A stretch of 64,000 nucleotides of DNA from Fragum whitleyi. Lineage: Eukaryota; Mollusca; Bivalvia; Cardiida; Cardiidae. The position numbers and the translations under genes are program-made. Below are positions 1 through 11,834 of this stretch, in pieces. Under the pieces are notes generated by a model, which had not been told where the DNA came from, searched no databases, and saw only the letters and a program-made list of their open reading frames with translations. How positions within the stretch are numbered: position 1 is the stretch's first letter; each line of letters opens with the position of its first letter. The stretch is taken from positions 29,521,236 to 29,585,235 of the forward strand of contig OX411557.1 in NCBI GenBank assembly GCA_948146395.1. The letters run 5' to 3'.

Positions 1-579
1 TGATAGTCAGAGGAACTATTGCAATATCTATTGACTTGAAAAAATGCTATTGGCCTATTGCTATTGCAAGGTAAACTATCATGATACAGCGATAGTTCGA
101 CCTATTGTTGCACCCCTACTATTTTTTACAAGAATAAGTGTTAAATGATAACTGCATATGTTAAGTAAAGTAGGTGTAGGCCTCTATACTCTCTTTATGG
201 CAGTGGATCAGTGATAGTTCTGCAACATTTAAGAACTCATGAGCTTTCGATATGTTACCTGGGGTTTCCTAATGAAAAAAAAAATTGGAAACCTCGGCCA
301 ACACAAATCATTTTGGGTCTTCTACCGTTATGGTAATGTTACCTTAGTACTTATGTATTTTGATTGAAACCGAAATCCTTAAAGAAAATACATGATTACT
401 CCCTCATGCAAATAAAATTCTTCTTTGTTAACTTTTGCTACCAATTACGGATCTACTTAAGGATGAAGATGGCCACATATCACGTTGAGCTGATGATCGC
501 TATTTATCTCTTTGTCAGACTTTCTAAATGTCAAAGTTTTACAAAAAGAGATTTGACTGTATTTTAATGTTTGTTTCAG
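1..579. other. IPO5 intron (5' part outside window)
   Basis: No coding exon is visible before the acceptor at 577-579. The stretch is AT-rich. About 190-335 resembles the palindromic MITE family seen better at 14309-14463 and 57298-57461: the phrases for 'hit-the-site' arms (GGTTTCCTAATGAAAA and GGAAACCTCGG) face each other here. A 67-residue reading frame at 364-567 has no recognisable features and is not called. Confidence 0.6.
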
Positions 580-697
580 ATTCATGCCTTGTTTGAAATA
601 TATAGTACAGAATGCAGACAACACAAATTACAAGTTACTCAGAGGAAAGACTATAGAATGTATCAGTTTGATTGGCCTGGCTGTTGGAAAAGATAAG
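580..697 (+). CDS. IPO5: Importin-5, exon A (partial gene, 5' half upstream)
   Basis: First exon of the importin-5 gene seen here; it starts with the last base of a split codon and gives residues 1-39 of the 575 visible. Importin-5 is a karyopherin-beta receptor built of HEAT repeats. It binds cargo (ribosomal proteins, histones and others) in the cytosol, crosses the nuclear pore and releases cargo on binding RanGTP. The translation begins FMPCLKYIVQNA and ends CISLIGLAVGKDK, which lines up with human FMPSLKHIVENA...CISLIGLAVGKEK. The acceptor is TTTGTTTCAG and the donor AAG|GTACTT. The family is about 1,100 residues long, so the visible part is roughly the C-terminal half. RNA-seq would settle the splice sites. 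The identification itself is firm because all 14 exons follow in order and in frame. Confidence 0.93.
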
Positions 698-1957
698 GTA
701 CTTAACCCTTGTCAGGCTGTATTAAAATTTGGCCAAGTTACACTCAAATCAAGGAGCTAAAAGCTCTGGAGGACACAATCGTATGCAAATTTTTCTCTTG
801 AAAAATTACTAGTTCTTCCACAATTCTTCATAAAGCAAGATAAACAGATGGTGTAGACTAAGATCAGACTGTACTATTTTGCAGGCTGATCTTTGCCTAT
901 ACTTCCTGTTAAAACAGAAATATTCCGGGTTCAGCATGACAAGGGTTAAGTTGATAAGTTGTTAAATTGTGAATTTAATAGTGTTAAAAGATGAAGAGAG
1001 TATTTGTTGATTTCTTTGATGTATGTAACTTAAAACCTAGTCACACTATATGAATATGCGAAGCAGATTCATACATAGGTGTGATTAGGTTTTTTAGTTT
1101 CATACCTCTATGAAATTGACAAATATTGTCTTCATATCTTATAATTTATTATAGAGCAAAATTGTTAAGATTTATTTATTAAGAAAAGATTTCTTGCAGA
1201 ACTGCTTTTTGAGGAACTTAACAAATCGGAGGTGCACTCAAATTTTTTTTTTTGATTGGTGAATAAAACCAACTTATCAGCCATTGAGAATGCATGAATA
1301 CTGATGGACACAACTAAAATTAGTTTTGTAATCCTGAACGCAGGGCAGTTTATTAATGCATTATATATTCCTTGCAATCAAGGTTAAGTAAAGGTCAATT
1401 TTCCTCAAGCTATGCAGGTATATCAGAAATGAAATATTTTACGAGTCATACAATGGGGTTTTATAACAAATATTATAATTTTGCAAAGGTCATCTAGCTA
1501 GAAGATTTCAAACAATCTTGTTTTTGTAGTATGAAGAGCAACAAGTTTCAACTCTTGTCAGCATGTGCCTCTCATGCAGTCTGATTTCAATCAATACTAT
1601 TTAAGTCTGTGCCTGACATTTCCAACTATTTCATATGTGCACAAAGAAAAACTCTGGCTAGCCTGTGCATCAGCACAGCCTGGCCAGTCTTCAGTGTGTA
1701 CAATTTCGAAAGATAAGGTCTCAAAGTATACTTAGACAGTCAGGTAATCTTCTTATAAAACATTGTGGCTGTCTTGGCTGGTAAATGGTGGTCCTGTGCG
1801 TGCATGTCAAATTGTTGGAAATTTCTAAACCTATTTTCTGTGATGGGTTATAATTGTGTCTCTGTTTTGAATCTTGCTGTAGTTTTTCATCAAAAATAAC
1901 TTCTACCATGTAGTTCTAATCGTGGTCTATGCAAGTGTTACTTTCTCTTTTCAACAG

Positions 1958-2041
1958 TTTATGCAGGACTGTAGTGATGTGATGCAGTTATTATTAAAAA
2001 CCCAGACAGATATGTCAGATTTGGCTGATGATGACCCTCAG
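1958..2041 (+). CDS. IPO5: Importin-5, exon B
   Basis: Twenty-eight whole codons (visible residues 40-67) between TCAACAG and CAG|GTATGT. The translation [16 protein letters not shown], ending in an acidic DDDPQ, is nearly identical to human importin-5 ([16 protein letters not shown]...DDDPQ). It forms one helix of a HEAT repeat and the acidic loop after it. Phase 0 on both sides. Confidence 0.95.
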
Positions 2042-2510
2042 GTATGTGTTTGAGTGGGTGTTTGACATTTATATCATTTTCACTTGTACACTGAGACGCT
2101 GGCACTAAGGATCTTGAAATGCCCGACAAATGTTACCTTATCCAAAGCTTCTGGCTGGTAGCTTAGAGGAAATGTGTTGGTTGCACAAGGTTTTATGTGC
2201 TTTATTAAACCAAAGTTCTTTAATACCTATCTAAAAACTACTGCTCCCTCGAGGGAAGGTATGTAAGTGATGTCTTTCAATCTGCTATAGAAGCTGAATT
2301 GGAAACAATCCTTTGTGTACATGATTAAACCCATTTTCACATTGAAATATGCCACAAATTCATGCCTGTGAATGAAAAAGCTTTAGAAGTCATGGTCCAA
2401 AATACTAAATTTCTCACAAAAAAGTATGTTTATCAACAAGCATTGTTGTCAGGTTGAATTAGTCTTCTTAAACTTGTAGAGAATTGTTCACAGCTTTCTT
2501 GTATTTTCAG

Positions 2511-2643
2511 ATTTCGTACATGATAGCTGCGTGGGCTAGGATGTGTAAGATAATGGGGAAGGAGTTTGAACAGTATTTACCCATGGTCATGGGACCCTTG
2601 CTGCGGGCAGCTTCTTTAAAACCAGAGGTCACTCTGCTAGATA
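2511..2643 (+). CDS. IPO5: Importin-5, exon C
   Basis: Visible residues 68-111 plus the first base of codon 112. It begins [19 protein letters not shown] and continues to [16 protein letters not shown], matching human [19 protein letters not shown]...PLMKTASIKPEVALLD. The acceptor is TGTATTTTCAG and the donor GATA|GTGAGT. The 3.1-kb intron that follows carries a GTGACCCG-type MITE (2986-3233) and a hairpin-ended repeat (3549-4025). Confidence 0.95.
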
Positions 2644-2985
2644 GTGAGTAGTTTGTGTCTTGTTCAGTTAAGAAAGATCCATAAATGTTGGAAAATATCT
2701 GTTGGCAATATCTATATAGAAAAATTGCTGATAACTTATCAGAATAGAGTGATAGGGGTCAGTGCAAAATTACTTAGTGGCTATTTCACTATATGCATCT
2801 GATAGTTTTGGTATTCCAATATTATGTGAATTTATAGATTTGTATCTAAAATGTGACCAACTACAGAAAAAGGAAAGATTGATTTGAAAACCCGTCTTTT
2901 AAGAGATCTAATGTTAATCAATACTTGCATTAAGGATAGTATACATGTAATTGGTATCAAAAGATATTTAACAGGTTTTATAAAT

Positions 2986-3233
2986 GTGACCTATCATGCG
3001 AAAGGGATCATCTGGGAAATCTGTTAAATGGATGTTTGAAAAAGAGATTGGTTCTGTACAGGCCAACAAGATATATCAGTTCAAAATTCTTTCACAGGAA
3101 GGTTGATTGATCATTCTAGATTCAGAAAATCAGTAAAGTACAGAAAGATTGGACCCCAGTCACCCTGACTGGGGTCAGCACTTTACGCACTACCGGATGG
3201 TCCCTTGTTGGGTGATGGATCACAACTGTTGAT
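2986..3233. repeat. GTGACCCG-type MITE, copy 1
   Basis: Ends GTGACCTATCATGCGAAAGG and its inverse (CCGGATGGTCCCTTGTTGGG near 3193-3212). It contains the inner palindrome ACCCCAGTCACCCTGACTGGGGT and is the reverse orientation of the copies at 49381-49630 and 57773-58032. Non-coding, inverted-repeat DNA element. Confidence 0.75.
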
Positions 3234-3548
3234 TTTTAAGCATGTCCTTTGTGTAGATGATGTACATCAAATGGGATACAAAGAGATAGATAGATATTTC
3301 AATGATTGTACCCTTGCTAGATAGTATCTGATACAGAAATACTCTCCACAAATTTCTTATTCAATTTCTAGCACTGACACTTTGTCTCCAACTTTGATTG
3401 TACATGTTTTTAGCTTGGCTGTTTTCGAAGAAAACCCGAGGTATTGCTTGAGCCTCCAAGGTGTCATCCTCATCATTGTCGTTGTTGTTGGCGTTGTGCA
3501 AAAAAAATTGACAATTGGTGATATCTCTGGTTCTACTTAAGGCATTCA

Positions 3549-4025
3549 TTATCCCCCGCTGTTTTCAGCGAGGGGATATAGTAATGCTCTCCATCCGTCA
3601 TTCCGTCCTTCCGTCACTAAACTTGTCCGGAGCATATCTCCGCTATCAACTTGAAACTTATGGGTGGATAGATCTCATGGAGGAGAAGTGCAGTGCACAA
3701 GAACTACAACTCTTGCTTGCATAATTTTGGAGTTATTGCCTTTTGTTATTTTTAAGACTTAGATTTTGTCCGGAGCATATCTCCTAAAGTTTTAAATCTA
3801 TCAACTTGAAACTTTATGGGAGGATAGATCTCATGGAGGAGAAGTGCAGTGCAAAAGAACTATAACTCTTGCTTGTATAATTTTGGAGTTATTGCCCTTT
3901 GTTATTTTTAAGACTTAGATTTTGTAGGGGCTTAATTTCTTAAAGTAGAACCCTTAATCTATTAGGCTTCAGTTTACTATCAAGCTTTCTCGGCGGGGGA
4001 TGGCTATGTCCGACATGGCTCTTGT
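3549..4025 (+). mobile_element. Hairpin-ended HINE-like element, family D copy 1
   Basis: Starts ATCCCCCGCTGTTTTCAGCG, a hairpin, followed by CCATCCGTCATTCCGTC. It has two internal units that share GTCCGGAGCATATCTCC and ATGGAGGAGAAGTGCAGTGC, about 165 bp apart. It ends GGCGGGGGATGG, then CATGTCCGACATGGCTCTTGT-like hairpin DNA. GCGGGGGAT near the 3' end is the inverse of ATCCCCCGC at the 5' end. Family membership is sequence-based; the Helentron assignment is inference. Confidence 0.7.
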
Positions 4026-4539
4026 TTGAATCTTGGCATACATATTCACCATCAAAAGAGCAACCTATATTATCAAGGGGGATAACTCTGGATACGTTTT
4101 GTGCAAATTATGCCCTTTTTTCTAAATGCATTTTTTAGTCCATCCAGCACTCAACAGCTTTGCGTAGGCACCCGTTGGCGGTGTTCTTGTCTATTCTTTA
4201 TTTCAACTCCTTTATATTTAACATTTTGATATTAAACAATGGTACCAGAGTGGATTGAATATAAAGGTTTTAATCGTTTCTGGCTAGAATGTTCCCTCTG
4301 TCTGTTGCTATCAGGGTTTTACAGCTGTCGGAGTCTGTTATACCTAGAAACTTAGTGATGTAAGGGAATATGATGTATAACCCCTGGGATACACAGAGAT
4401 TTATAATCTCAATGACTGTACCCATGCTAGATAGTATCTGATACCCTTTTGTCACCAAAAGATAGAATATAGATCCTCGTCTCTGCCTATCCATCTGCTG
4501 TTAAGAACATCCTTTCCAGCAACTATTGCCCATTAATGT

Positions 4540-4960
4540 ATTGAAACAGGGGTTGTCACTAACACCTGAGATTAAGGAGTCAATTGGACTCCTAACACCA
4601 GAAATCAAGGAGTCCAAGCTCAAAGTAAGGAGTCCAAATTTTTATAATGGGACAACGTTGTGGAAAAGAAGACATTGCTTGTTATAAGCAATTTCTTCTT
4701 TTCCACAATGATCTTCCAAAGCAGAGTCTTTTTTTCTCAAATAGCTGCAGGATGCAAGCAAATATTTTCTTCAACAACTTTTGTAATGAAAAGATCTACA
4801 GTTTTGGCAATTAATAGAAAGGACAATGCTCTGTGCATTTGTTTTTCAAAATATTTGCATATGACCTTTGGAGTCCACTGGACTCCTTACTTGCAAATGG
4901 AAGAAGTCCCAACTGGTAAACAAGGAGTCTCGGACTCCCCTTAGTGTCAAACACTGTGAA
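4540..4960. repeat. GGAGTCC-rich inverted repeat and flanking duplication
   Basis: Opposed GGAGTC/GACTCC words recur at 4575-4640 and 4868-4940 around a palindrome AGAAGACATTGCTTG...AAGCAATTTCTTCTTT (4663-4705). About 85 bp on the left side (4365-4455, GATGTATAACCCCTGGGATA) is repeated on the right (4978-5055) and more weakly at 3257-3345. Element ends are not resolved. Confidence 0.5.
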
Positions 4961-5748
4961 ATGTTGATTTCAGGGTATATGATGTATAACCCCTGGGATG
5001 CACAGAGATGTATCATCTCTATGACTGTACCCATGCTAGATAGTAACTGATACCCTCTTTTTACCTAAATATATAGTGTAGATACTTATAGCCAGGGCTC
5101 ATCACGGTGGGTGGCAAAAATCCTATAAGACAATTGTCTTGATAATTATGAGTCTGTTTGGAATAAGCAGTTGGAGGCTTCCGAAGAAATTAAGGGATAT
5201 GTGTGGTTGCTCTTATTTTCACATTTGTACTGGAATACTATTAAGTGTTTTTAAACCCAATTCAAAAAAGTATCCAGTATGTGCTGTCTGATCAGGATAC
5301 ACACAATTTGTTCTTGTATGTCTTGTACACCCAGATTAATCTGCATGAGGATCAGGGTCCTGTTTTACTAGACATCTTATGATCATCTTTTTGCCTAGGT
5401 CAAAAATAAAAGTTGCTTTTACAAAAGTAACTTAATTTGGGATTCTACCATGCATATTTCTCAATGGAATTGTCTTCTAAAGACGATTCAAATGAGATAT
5501 TGCATGGCAGAATCAAACAATGAATGAAAGCACCAGGTATGATTTTTGTTTTTGACTTGCAATTAAATCTTTCATAAGATGTTTAGTAAAACTGGCCCCA
5601 GTTTGATCAGGATTTATAATGTTTGCCTTTCTTGTAGCCTCCTTTCGTTGCATGTTTCAATCTCACTTGTGATGAAATTGAAAACAATTGTTGTCTTTCT
5701 TGGTTGTCTAAAATCCATTGATAATTATGGTACTTGTATCTCAAACAG

Positions 5749-5810
5749 GTGAAGACCTTCCTGAGGTAGAAAATGATGCTGATTGGCAATTTGTTACCCT
5801 TGGTGACCAG
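5749..5810 (+). CDS. IPO5: Importin-5, exon D
   Basis: Completes split codon 112 (Ser) and gives residues 113-132, EDLPEVENDADWQFVTLGDQ. This is the acidic linker that in human reads as a run of Asp/Glu before DGWEFVNLGDQ. The acidic loop is variable in length and sequence across the family, while WQFVTLGDQ is conserved. Splice sites CAAACAG| and CAG|GTATGA. A 110-residue reading frame on the opposite strand (5607-5939) overlaps it and is a shadow. Confidence 0.93.
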
Positions 5811-6667
5811 GTATGAACTTACAAATCTTTTATGACATGGCATGTTTACTCCAGCTCTGTATTTTTTCCCAGATGTCATATTTTTGCAGCAATCGTAATT
5901 TTGGGTAATGCTTACTCTGTTGGTTGTGAATTGATGCAAGCTTTGTGAACTAACCCTACATATATCTACCCAATAAAGAAAACCAACAATTTCTCAATTT
6001 TTGATATGAAATTAATTTAAATATTAATTCATGGAAATTCAGCAGTTTGTTCCATCATTCAGCCACCCCTTTTTGAAAGTACCTCCATTTTCTTGTTTGA
6101 AAACATAAAACGACAATGTCACTGGCCGGTACAGGGTGTATAGACATCAAAGAATGTAAAAGAAGGTGAAATTCAATTGCTTAGCACCAACTAAATTATT
6201 TCAAGATAGATTTAGTAAACTTTATTGGAAATCTGACATCCTGACTCAATATAGTGCTCATGACAGTTGTCAACATTCAGAAACATTTTTAGCTAAAAGT
6301 TTTCCAGTGAAATCACTAAAATTCAAAATAGAACAAGCTTGTAATTCATAAAGTATTTGTTGAGGATATGTATTTTATCTAAAGTCTTTTCATGATTGAC
6401 TAGTTCGTACTGTGAAAATATGAAGGGCCATGGTATACATTCTCCAAGTAGCAATATCAAAGAAATCTAAATTACTAACAGGATTGGGTTAACGGGTCAA
6501 TTTAAACATGTAACATATGCAAAAAAGCCTTTGTTAGAAAGTTTCACTCATTTCTGATTAAAAGACTCATAAATGTATGTCTCATAAATGTATGTATGTA
6601 TTTATACCAACTTACAAACTTACAACTTAACCCCTTTAAGAGTGTACTGAAAATAAAAAAAAAATAA

Positions 6668-6829
6668 GTTAGTGGAAACGAAATAGATCTGCAACATTTC
6701 GGTACTTCCACAATATTGACCGAAGTTTCCTAATAAAAATCATTTGGAAACCTTAGTTAACACTGCTAAAGTTCATAACTTTTGAAGTGTTGCGGAACTA
6801 TTACAGGTCACCTGCCATAAATGATCATC
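6668..6829. repeat. Long palindromic MITE (GGTAGTGG type)
   Basis: The two halves face each other: TGCAACATTTCGG...GTTTCCTAATAAAAATC against GGAAACCTTAGTT...AGTGTTGCGGAACTATTA. It is the same family as 12308-12475, 14309-14463 and 57298-57461. No coding capacity. Confidence 0.7.
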
Positions 6830-7139
6830 TTGAATGTTGAGAAGCGTTGCATTTCTTTTGCTTTCCTTATTGTGTATCATGGTAAATAAATAAGTTACTG
6901 TTTTCAATCCTTAATTGCTCAGAGGATCATAACAGATAAATCAAATGAATGCAAAACAAATGACCTACTTCAGAAATATGAAATTTAGTATGAATATATA
7001 CTGTGTAATCTAGAAAGTCAATCTCTATCTAGAGTATGCAAGTGCACATGCAAAGCTAGGTTTATATTACAAGCAGTTCATGGTGTTTTGTCGCCCTGAA
7101 GGCAGGACAGGTTATTTCAAACTCTTTTATTATTTTCAG

Positions 7140-7296
7140 CAAAGTTTTGGTATCAAAACAGCAGGATTAGAGGAGAAATCAACGGCCTGTCAAATGTTGG
7201 TGTGTTACGCTCGTGAACTAAAGGAAGGGTTTGCTGCATATACAGAAGAAGTTGTGAATATAATGGTTCCTCTGTTGAAATTCTACTTTCATGATG
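7140..7296 (+). CDS. IPO5: Importin-5, exon E
   Basis: Residues 133-184 plus one base. It begins [20 protein letters not shown] and ends [10 protein letters not shown], almost identical to human [31 protein letters not shown]...PLLKFYFHD. This is the most conserved block in the window and fixes the identification. Acceptor TATTTTCAG, donor GATG|GTATCC. Confidence 0.96.
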
Positions 7297-7520
7297 GTAT
7301 CCTTTCAAGGTTGTTGTGATCTCCAATGGCTTTGGACCATTCCCTCACAATCCAACAATTTGACATCCCAGAAGAAAAAGAGTTTTTTCATTTCAAACAT
7401 TTCACCCATACAACACAAAGGTTTTAAAAATTTCATCGTCTAAAAAATTTTTGTCTTGAATTTCTAAGCAATTTGACAAGTTAGAAATTATGGTGTCAGG
7501 TAATGGTTTGGTAATTTCTG

Positions 7521-7728
7521 GCTTAATGGTCTAGTGGTTAGCATGCTTGACTCATAATCTGATGGTTGCAACTTCGAGTCCCACTTGCGTGTAGTGTACT
7601 TGGGCAGGACATACAGAGCCCAAGATCTGGCTGTAATTGTGGGTAGCAATGGTAAATCTATTGGCTCTCTCAATGTGAATGATAAGATCTGGAATGAGTT
7701 AGGACCACAATAGAAATAAGATTCTCTC
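7521..7728 (+). mobile_element. tRNA-derived SINE, family 2
   Basis: The head contains a polymerase III A box (TGGTCTAGTGGTTAGC) and B box-like GCAACTTCGAGTCCC. The tRNA-unrelated body (CTTGGGCAGGACA...TGGGTAGCAATGGTAAA) recurs on the minus strand at 19850-20081 and about 40806-40992. It is therefore a dispersed SINE and not a tRNA gene. Confidence 0.75.
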
Positions 7729-7759
7729 GCCCTGTATTGTGTTAACCTTGGGTAATAAT

Positions 7760-8199
7760 TAGTGATGGGCAGATTAATTGATTATAATCGATAATCAGTT
7801 GGTTTGGGTTTCTGATTGTGAAAATCAACCAAGAAATTTCATAGTCAATTAGCCAGTTCCTAAAACATAAATGAAAGCCATTATACATTGCTTACGTAAC
7901 TGAGATCAGTTTGATCGCTCAGGGTGAAACAGTTGTAACTGCCTTTGTAACTGCCTATGTGTTTATAGGCAGTTACAACAGTTGTATGCGGAACCATGAA
8001 GTTGGTAGAAAAATCTTCAGAAAGAGTCTTTAGGTCAAGAGTTTTAGCTAAACTTTCACATTCTATTCTTCAAAGGATGATAGTGGGAGTGCTGTATTAA
8101 TTTCTAAGAATATGATTGTACAATCAATCATGAGTTGATTTACTCTTCCAACTAAAAACTAAATATTGATTGTGATTTGAAACTGATTGCCTAAAAGTA
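7760..8199 (+). repeat. hAT-like MITE, TAGTGATGGGCA ends, uninterrupted copy
   Basis: It starts TAGTGATGGGCAGATTAATT and its far end is a decayed inverse (GATTGCCTAAAAGTA). It contains a GTAACTGCCTAT...ATAGGCAGTTAC palindrome at about 7945-7980. It is the intact relative of the copy at 20151-25256, and shows what that copy looked like before another element landed in it (the site is TTTCACATTCTATTCTTCAA near 8058-8077). Confidence 0.75.
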
Positions 8200-8401
8200 A
8201 GAAAAATAGAAAACTCTGACTGAAATGAAATGAAGACAAGAAAAAAATAAACAAGCTATGTTTACTGCAGTGTATGTAAAGTCAGGACAAACTGTTTTAC
8301 TATTTGTCTGTGTGTGAAAAATTAAACTTTACAAGATAAATCTGTGTATTGAAATAAAATGGTTATATATAGTAACTTTATGTCCTTAACCAGTAGTATA
8401 G

Positions 8402-8574
8402 AAGTGAGATCGTCAGCTGCCGAAAGTTTACCGTACCTGATAGAGTGTGCACAGATCAGGGGAGAGAAGTATGTTTCTGACATGTGGACCTACATCTCTC
8501 CTAACTTGATGAAAGCCATAGAATTAGAACCAGAAATTTGTGTATTACCAGATCATATGGCTGCTTTAGCTAAG
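8402..8574 (+). CDS. IPO5: Importin-5, exon F
   Basis: Completes codon 185 (Glu, where human has Gly) and gives residues 186-242: VRSSAAESLPYLIECAQIRG through ICVLPDHMAALAK. Human reads [20 protein letters not shown]...HSFAK. The start is set by frame: the preceding exon leaves a single G, and only the AG at 8400-8401 (GTATAG|AA) avoids a stop. The acceptor has a poor pyrimidine tract, so its use is somewhat uncertain. Donor AAG|GTAAGT. Two partial copies of this exon follow immediately (8588-8715 and 8727-8855). Confidence 0.9.
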
Positions 8575-8587
8575 GTAAGTTGATGAA

Positions 8588-8855
8588 AGCTTGATAAGGG
8601 GATAGAAGTATGTCTCTGACATGTGGACCTACATCTTGCCTAACTTGATGAAAGCCATAGAATTAGAACCAGAAATTTGCGTATTACCCGATCACAGGCC
8701 TGCTTTAGCTAAGGTTAGTAGATGAAAGCTAGGTAAGGGGAGAGAAGTATGTTTCTGACATGTGGACCTACATCTCCCCCAACTTGATGAAAGCTATAGA
8801 ATTAGAACCAGAAATTTGTGTTTTACCAGACCACATGGCGGCTTTAGCCAAGGTT
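8588..8855 (+). pseudogene. Two tandem partial copies of importin-5 exon F
   Basis: About 125 bp from the 3' part of exon F (from the GEKYVSDMW codons through the donor) plus a few bases of intron is repeated twice: 8588-8715 and 8727-8855. The copies are more than 90% identical to the exon by eye. The first has GAG changed to TAG at its start and GTTAGT instead of GTAAGT as donor; the second stays open and also has GTTAGT. Neither has the 5' half of the exon or a convincing acceptor, so they are called broken copies, not alternative exons. Confidence 0.85.
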
Positions 8856-9318
8856 AGTAGGAAAGATTAGGAAGTAGCCTAATATTGGCTGGGTCTGTTT
8901 TGTTGACGCAGTGGGCTGTCAATCCTTGGGTTTTGAATTTGATGCCAGACTCGGCCAGTATTTTCTTTATTCTTAGATATTAAACAAATATTAATGTCTG
9001 GTAAGAGTATCTCCCCAATTAGTGATGAGTTATACAAGATGCAATATACAGCTGGATTTGATCAAGTGTGGTTGCACAACAGGTAATTGGTAGGTGTACC
9101 ATCTGCTAGAATTTTACTGAAAGACTTTAAAATTGGCCTTCAACTCAATTTAAATCTTGTTCAAAATAAAAGAGTTGCGTATGTAAAATTCTATTGTGAA
9201 AGGATAGCTAGGTCTTTGCTGAAGGTTAATAAGTCCTAGCTTTAAATCTTGACTATTTCTTTGTTAACTATCCTCATGTTTTTGTGAACATATTCAAATA
9301 TTTTGTATTAACCTTTTT

Positions 9319-11146
9319 AGCTCACCTGAGCACAAAGTGCTCATGTGAGCTATTGTGATCACCTTTCATCCGGCGTCCGTCCGTCGGTCGTCCGGCGTCC
9401 GTCAACAATTTCTTTAAACGACATCTCCTCCTAAACTACTGGGGCGATTTACACCAAATTTTACAGAAATGTTTTTAGGTGGTCCCCTTCAAAAATAGCT
9501 AAAAGAATTGAAATCCATGAAAAACTCAGTGAAATTTTAAGAAAATCTTTAAAATTCTTCTTCTTCTCAACCAGTAGTCCTACAGACTTAAAACTTGGCA
9601 TGGATGATCAGTTCATAGACCTGAATTGAAATAGCTAAAATCATATCTTTTGGGCCACCAGGTGAGGAGCACCAGGGGGGAGGGGGTAGTACTTTGGGTA
9701 AATTTTGTAATCTTCAAGCTGCTGCTTCTTCTCAACCAGGAGCCCTACAGACATGAAAATTGGCATGGATGATCAGCTCATAGACCTTAATAAAAATAGC
9801 TAAAACCATATCTGTTGGGCTGCCAGGTGTGGAGCACCAGGGGGGAGAGGGTAGTACTTTTGTGAAAATTTTGTAATCTTTAACCTTCTTCTTCTGATGA
9901 ATCAGGAGCCTGACAGATTTGAAAATTGGCATGGATGATCAGTATATGGACCTTTATAAAAATAGCTAAAATCATGACTGTAGATTCACCAGGTGCGGAG
10001 CACCAGGGGGGAGCGGGTAGTACTTTTGTGAAAATTTTGTAATCTTTAACCTTCTTCTTCTGATGAATCAGGAGCCTGACAGATTTGAAAATTGGCATGG
10101 ATGATCAGTATATGGACCTTTATAAAAATAGCTAAAACCATGACTGTAGATTCACCAGGTGCGGAGCACCATGGGGGAGAGGGTAGTACTTTTGTGAAAA
10201 ATTTTTAATCTTTAACCTTCTTCTTCTTCTGAACCACAAGCTCTACAGACTTGAAAATTGGCATGGAGGATCAGCTCATAGACCTTAATATAAATAGCTA
10301 AAATCATGACTGTAATGCCACCAGGTGCGGAGCACCAGGGGGGAAGGGGTAGTACTTTTGTGAAAATTTTGTAACTTTAACCTTCATCTTCTAAAATAAC
10401 CAGGAGCCCTTCAGACTCCAATATTGGCATGGATGATAAGCATATGGATCTTGAATATAATAGCTAAAAGCATGAATGTAGGGCCACCAGATGCGGAGCA
10501 TTAGAGGGGAGGGGGTAGTACTTTGGATCAATTTTGAAATCTTTAACCTTATTCTTCTCCTGGATCAGGAACCCTACAGACTTGAAAATTGTAATGGGTG
10601 ATCAATATATTGACATTAATAAAAATAGCTAAAATCATGACTGTAGGGTCACCAGGTGCTGAGTGTCTTGGGGAGGGGGTAGTACTTTGGATCATTTTTG
10701 AAATCTTTAAACTTCTAATGAACCAGGAGTCCTACTGACTTGAAAATTGGTATGAATGATCAGCATATGGACATCAATTGAATTAGCTAAAATCATGACT
10801 GTAGATTCACAAGGTGCAGAGCATCTTGGGGGAGGGGGAGTGCTTTGTTGAGAATTTTGAATCCCTTAAGCCTTTATATTTGACATGGATTGATCAACTC
10901 ATTAAAGAAAACTTTAAAAGTCTCAGACTCAGCCTGTATATCTGGCATTGATTAGCTGATCACAGACCTTTTATGAAAAAAGCTTAAATAAATAATGACC
11001 AGGTGAGGAGCAGAGGGGGGGGGGATTATTTCAAATGTTATCTGATTGAATAAGTGAAAATCTCTTTTTCTTTGGTTGCATGGACATACCTAGGTAATGA
11101 AGCTTTTTTTCTCAGGTGAGCGACCCAGGGCCAACGGCCCTCTTGT
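9319..11146 (+). mobile_element. HINE-like element, family A, with ~148-bp tandem units
   Basis: Starts AGCTCACCTGAGCACAAAGT, a hairpin, followed by a CCGTCCGTC-rich stretch. The core holds about eight to nine units of roughly 148 bp built around AAAATTGGCATGGATGATCA and GGTGCGGAGCACCAGGGGGG. The units at 9880 and 10028 are near-identical. It ends CTCAGGTGAGCG, a GGGCC...GGCCC hairpin and CTCTTGT. The 5' GCTCACCTGAG is inverted as CTCAGGTGAGC at the 3' end. No protein is encoded; the short reading frames are repeats of one another. Confidence 0.85.
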
Positions 11147-11687
11147 TTAAGGTATTGGATAGATATTTATCTTTGTGGAGAAAACATCAACAAAGAAAAG
11201 AAGACTTAAAAACAGTCTTCAATTCATTTCTGAAGATGATCCTGATGGGGTCCTAGGGACTCTCATAAGATAATATTGAGAGTCCTGGCTAAGTATTTGT
11301 GAGTCTAAACCTCAAAAAAACAGAGTCCCTTAGAATTCCGGCTTTATCAATTTGATGTCAAGTTTCTGTATGACTAGTCTAGCAATACTGATAATTGATC
11401 ATATAGAAAACCCTCTCACTGTAAGAATCACATAGTAATTCTATTAAACAAATATTGCAAGAATAAGCCTGCTCTGCATTCAGGATGACAAAACATTGTG
11501 AACAGTTTGCAATTTGTTCCCTGCTTTGCAGGCAAGGGCATGTGCAAAGCGGGATAAAATTGGCATTCTGTTTGCACCGTTTTGTGATAATGAAAGCAGG
11601 GCAGATCCAATACGGGTTAAAGATATAAAATGACTTGAATAGATTCACTAATTCTTTTCGAATGATAACTGCATTGTATATTTTTAG

Positions 11688-11799
11688 TGTGTAGAAACTT
11701 TAGGTAAAGGGTGTCTTTCGACGGAGAATTTACAACAACTTGTACAGATACTGGATAAACAGCTGAAACAACATTTTGAGAGACAGGAGGAGAGACAAG
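11688..11799 (+). CDS. IPO5: Importin-5, exon G
   Basis: Residues 243-279 plus one base: CVETLGKGCLSTENLQQL followed by VQILDKQLKQHFERQEERQ. Human reads [37 protein letters not shown], which gives the same length and spacing. Acceptor TATTTTTAG, donor CAAG|GTATGT. A 3'-end copy of this exon lies at 12236-12310. Confidence 0.93.
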
Positions 11800-11834
11800 G
11801 TATGTTATAATGTTGCTGTACTTCTACTTGATCC

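Noticed and set aside
5607..5939. 110-residue minus-strand frame
   Set aside because: Overlaps importin-5 exon D on the other strand and has no features of its own.
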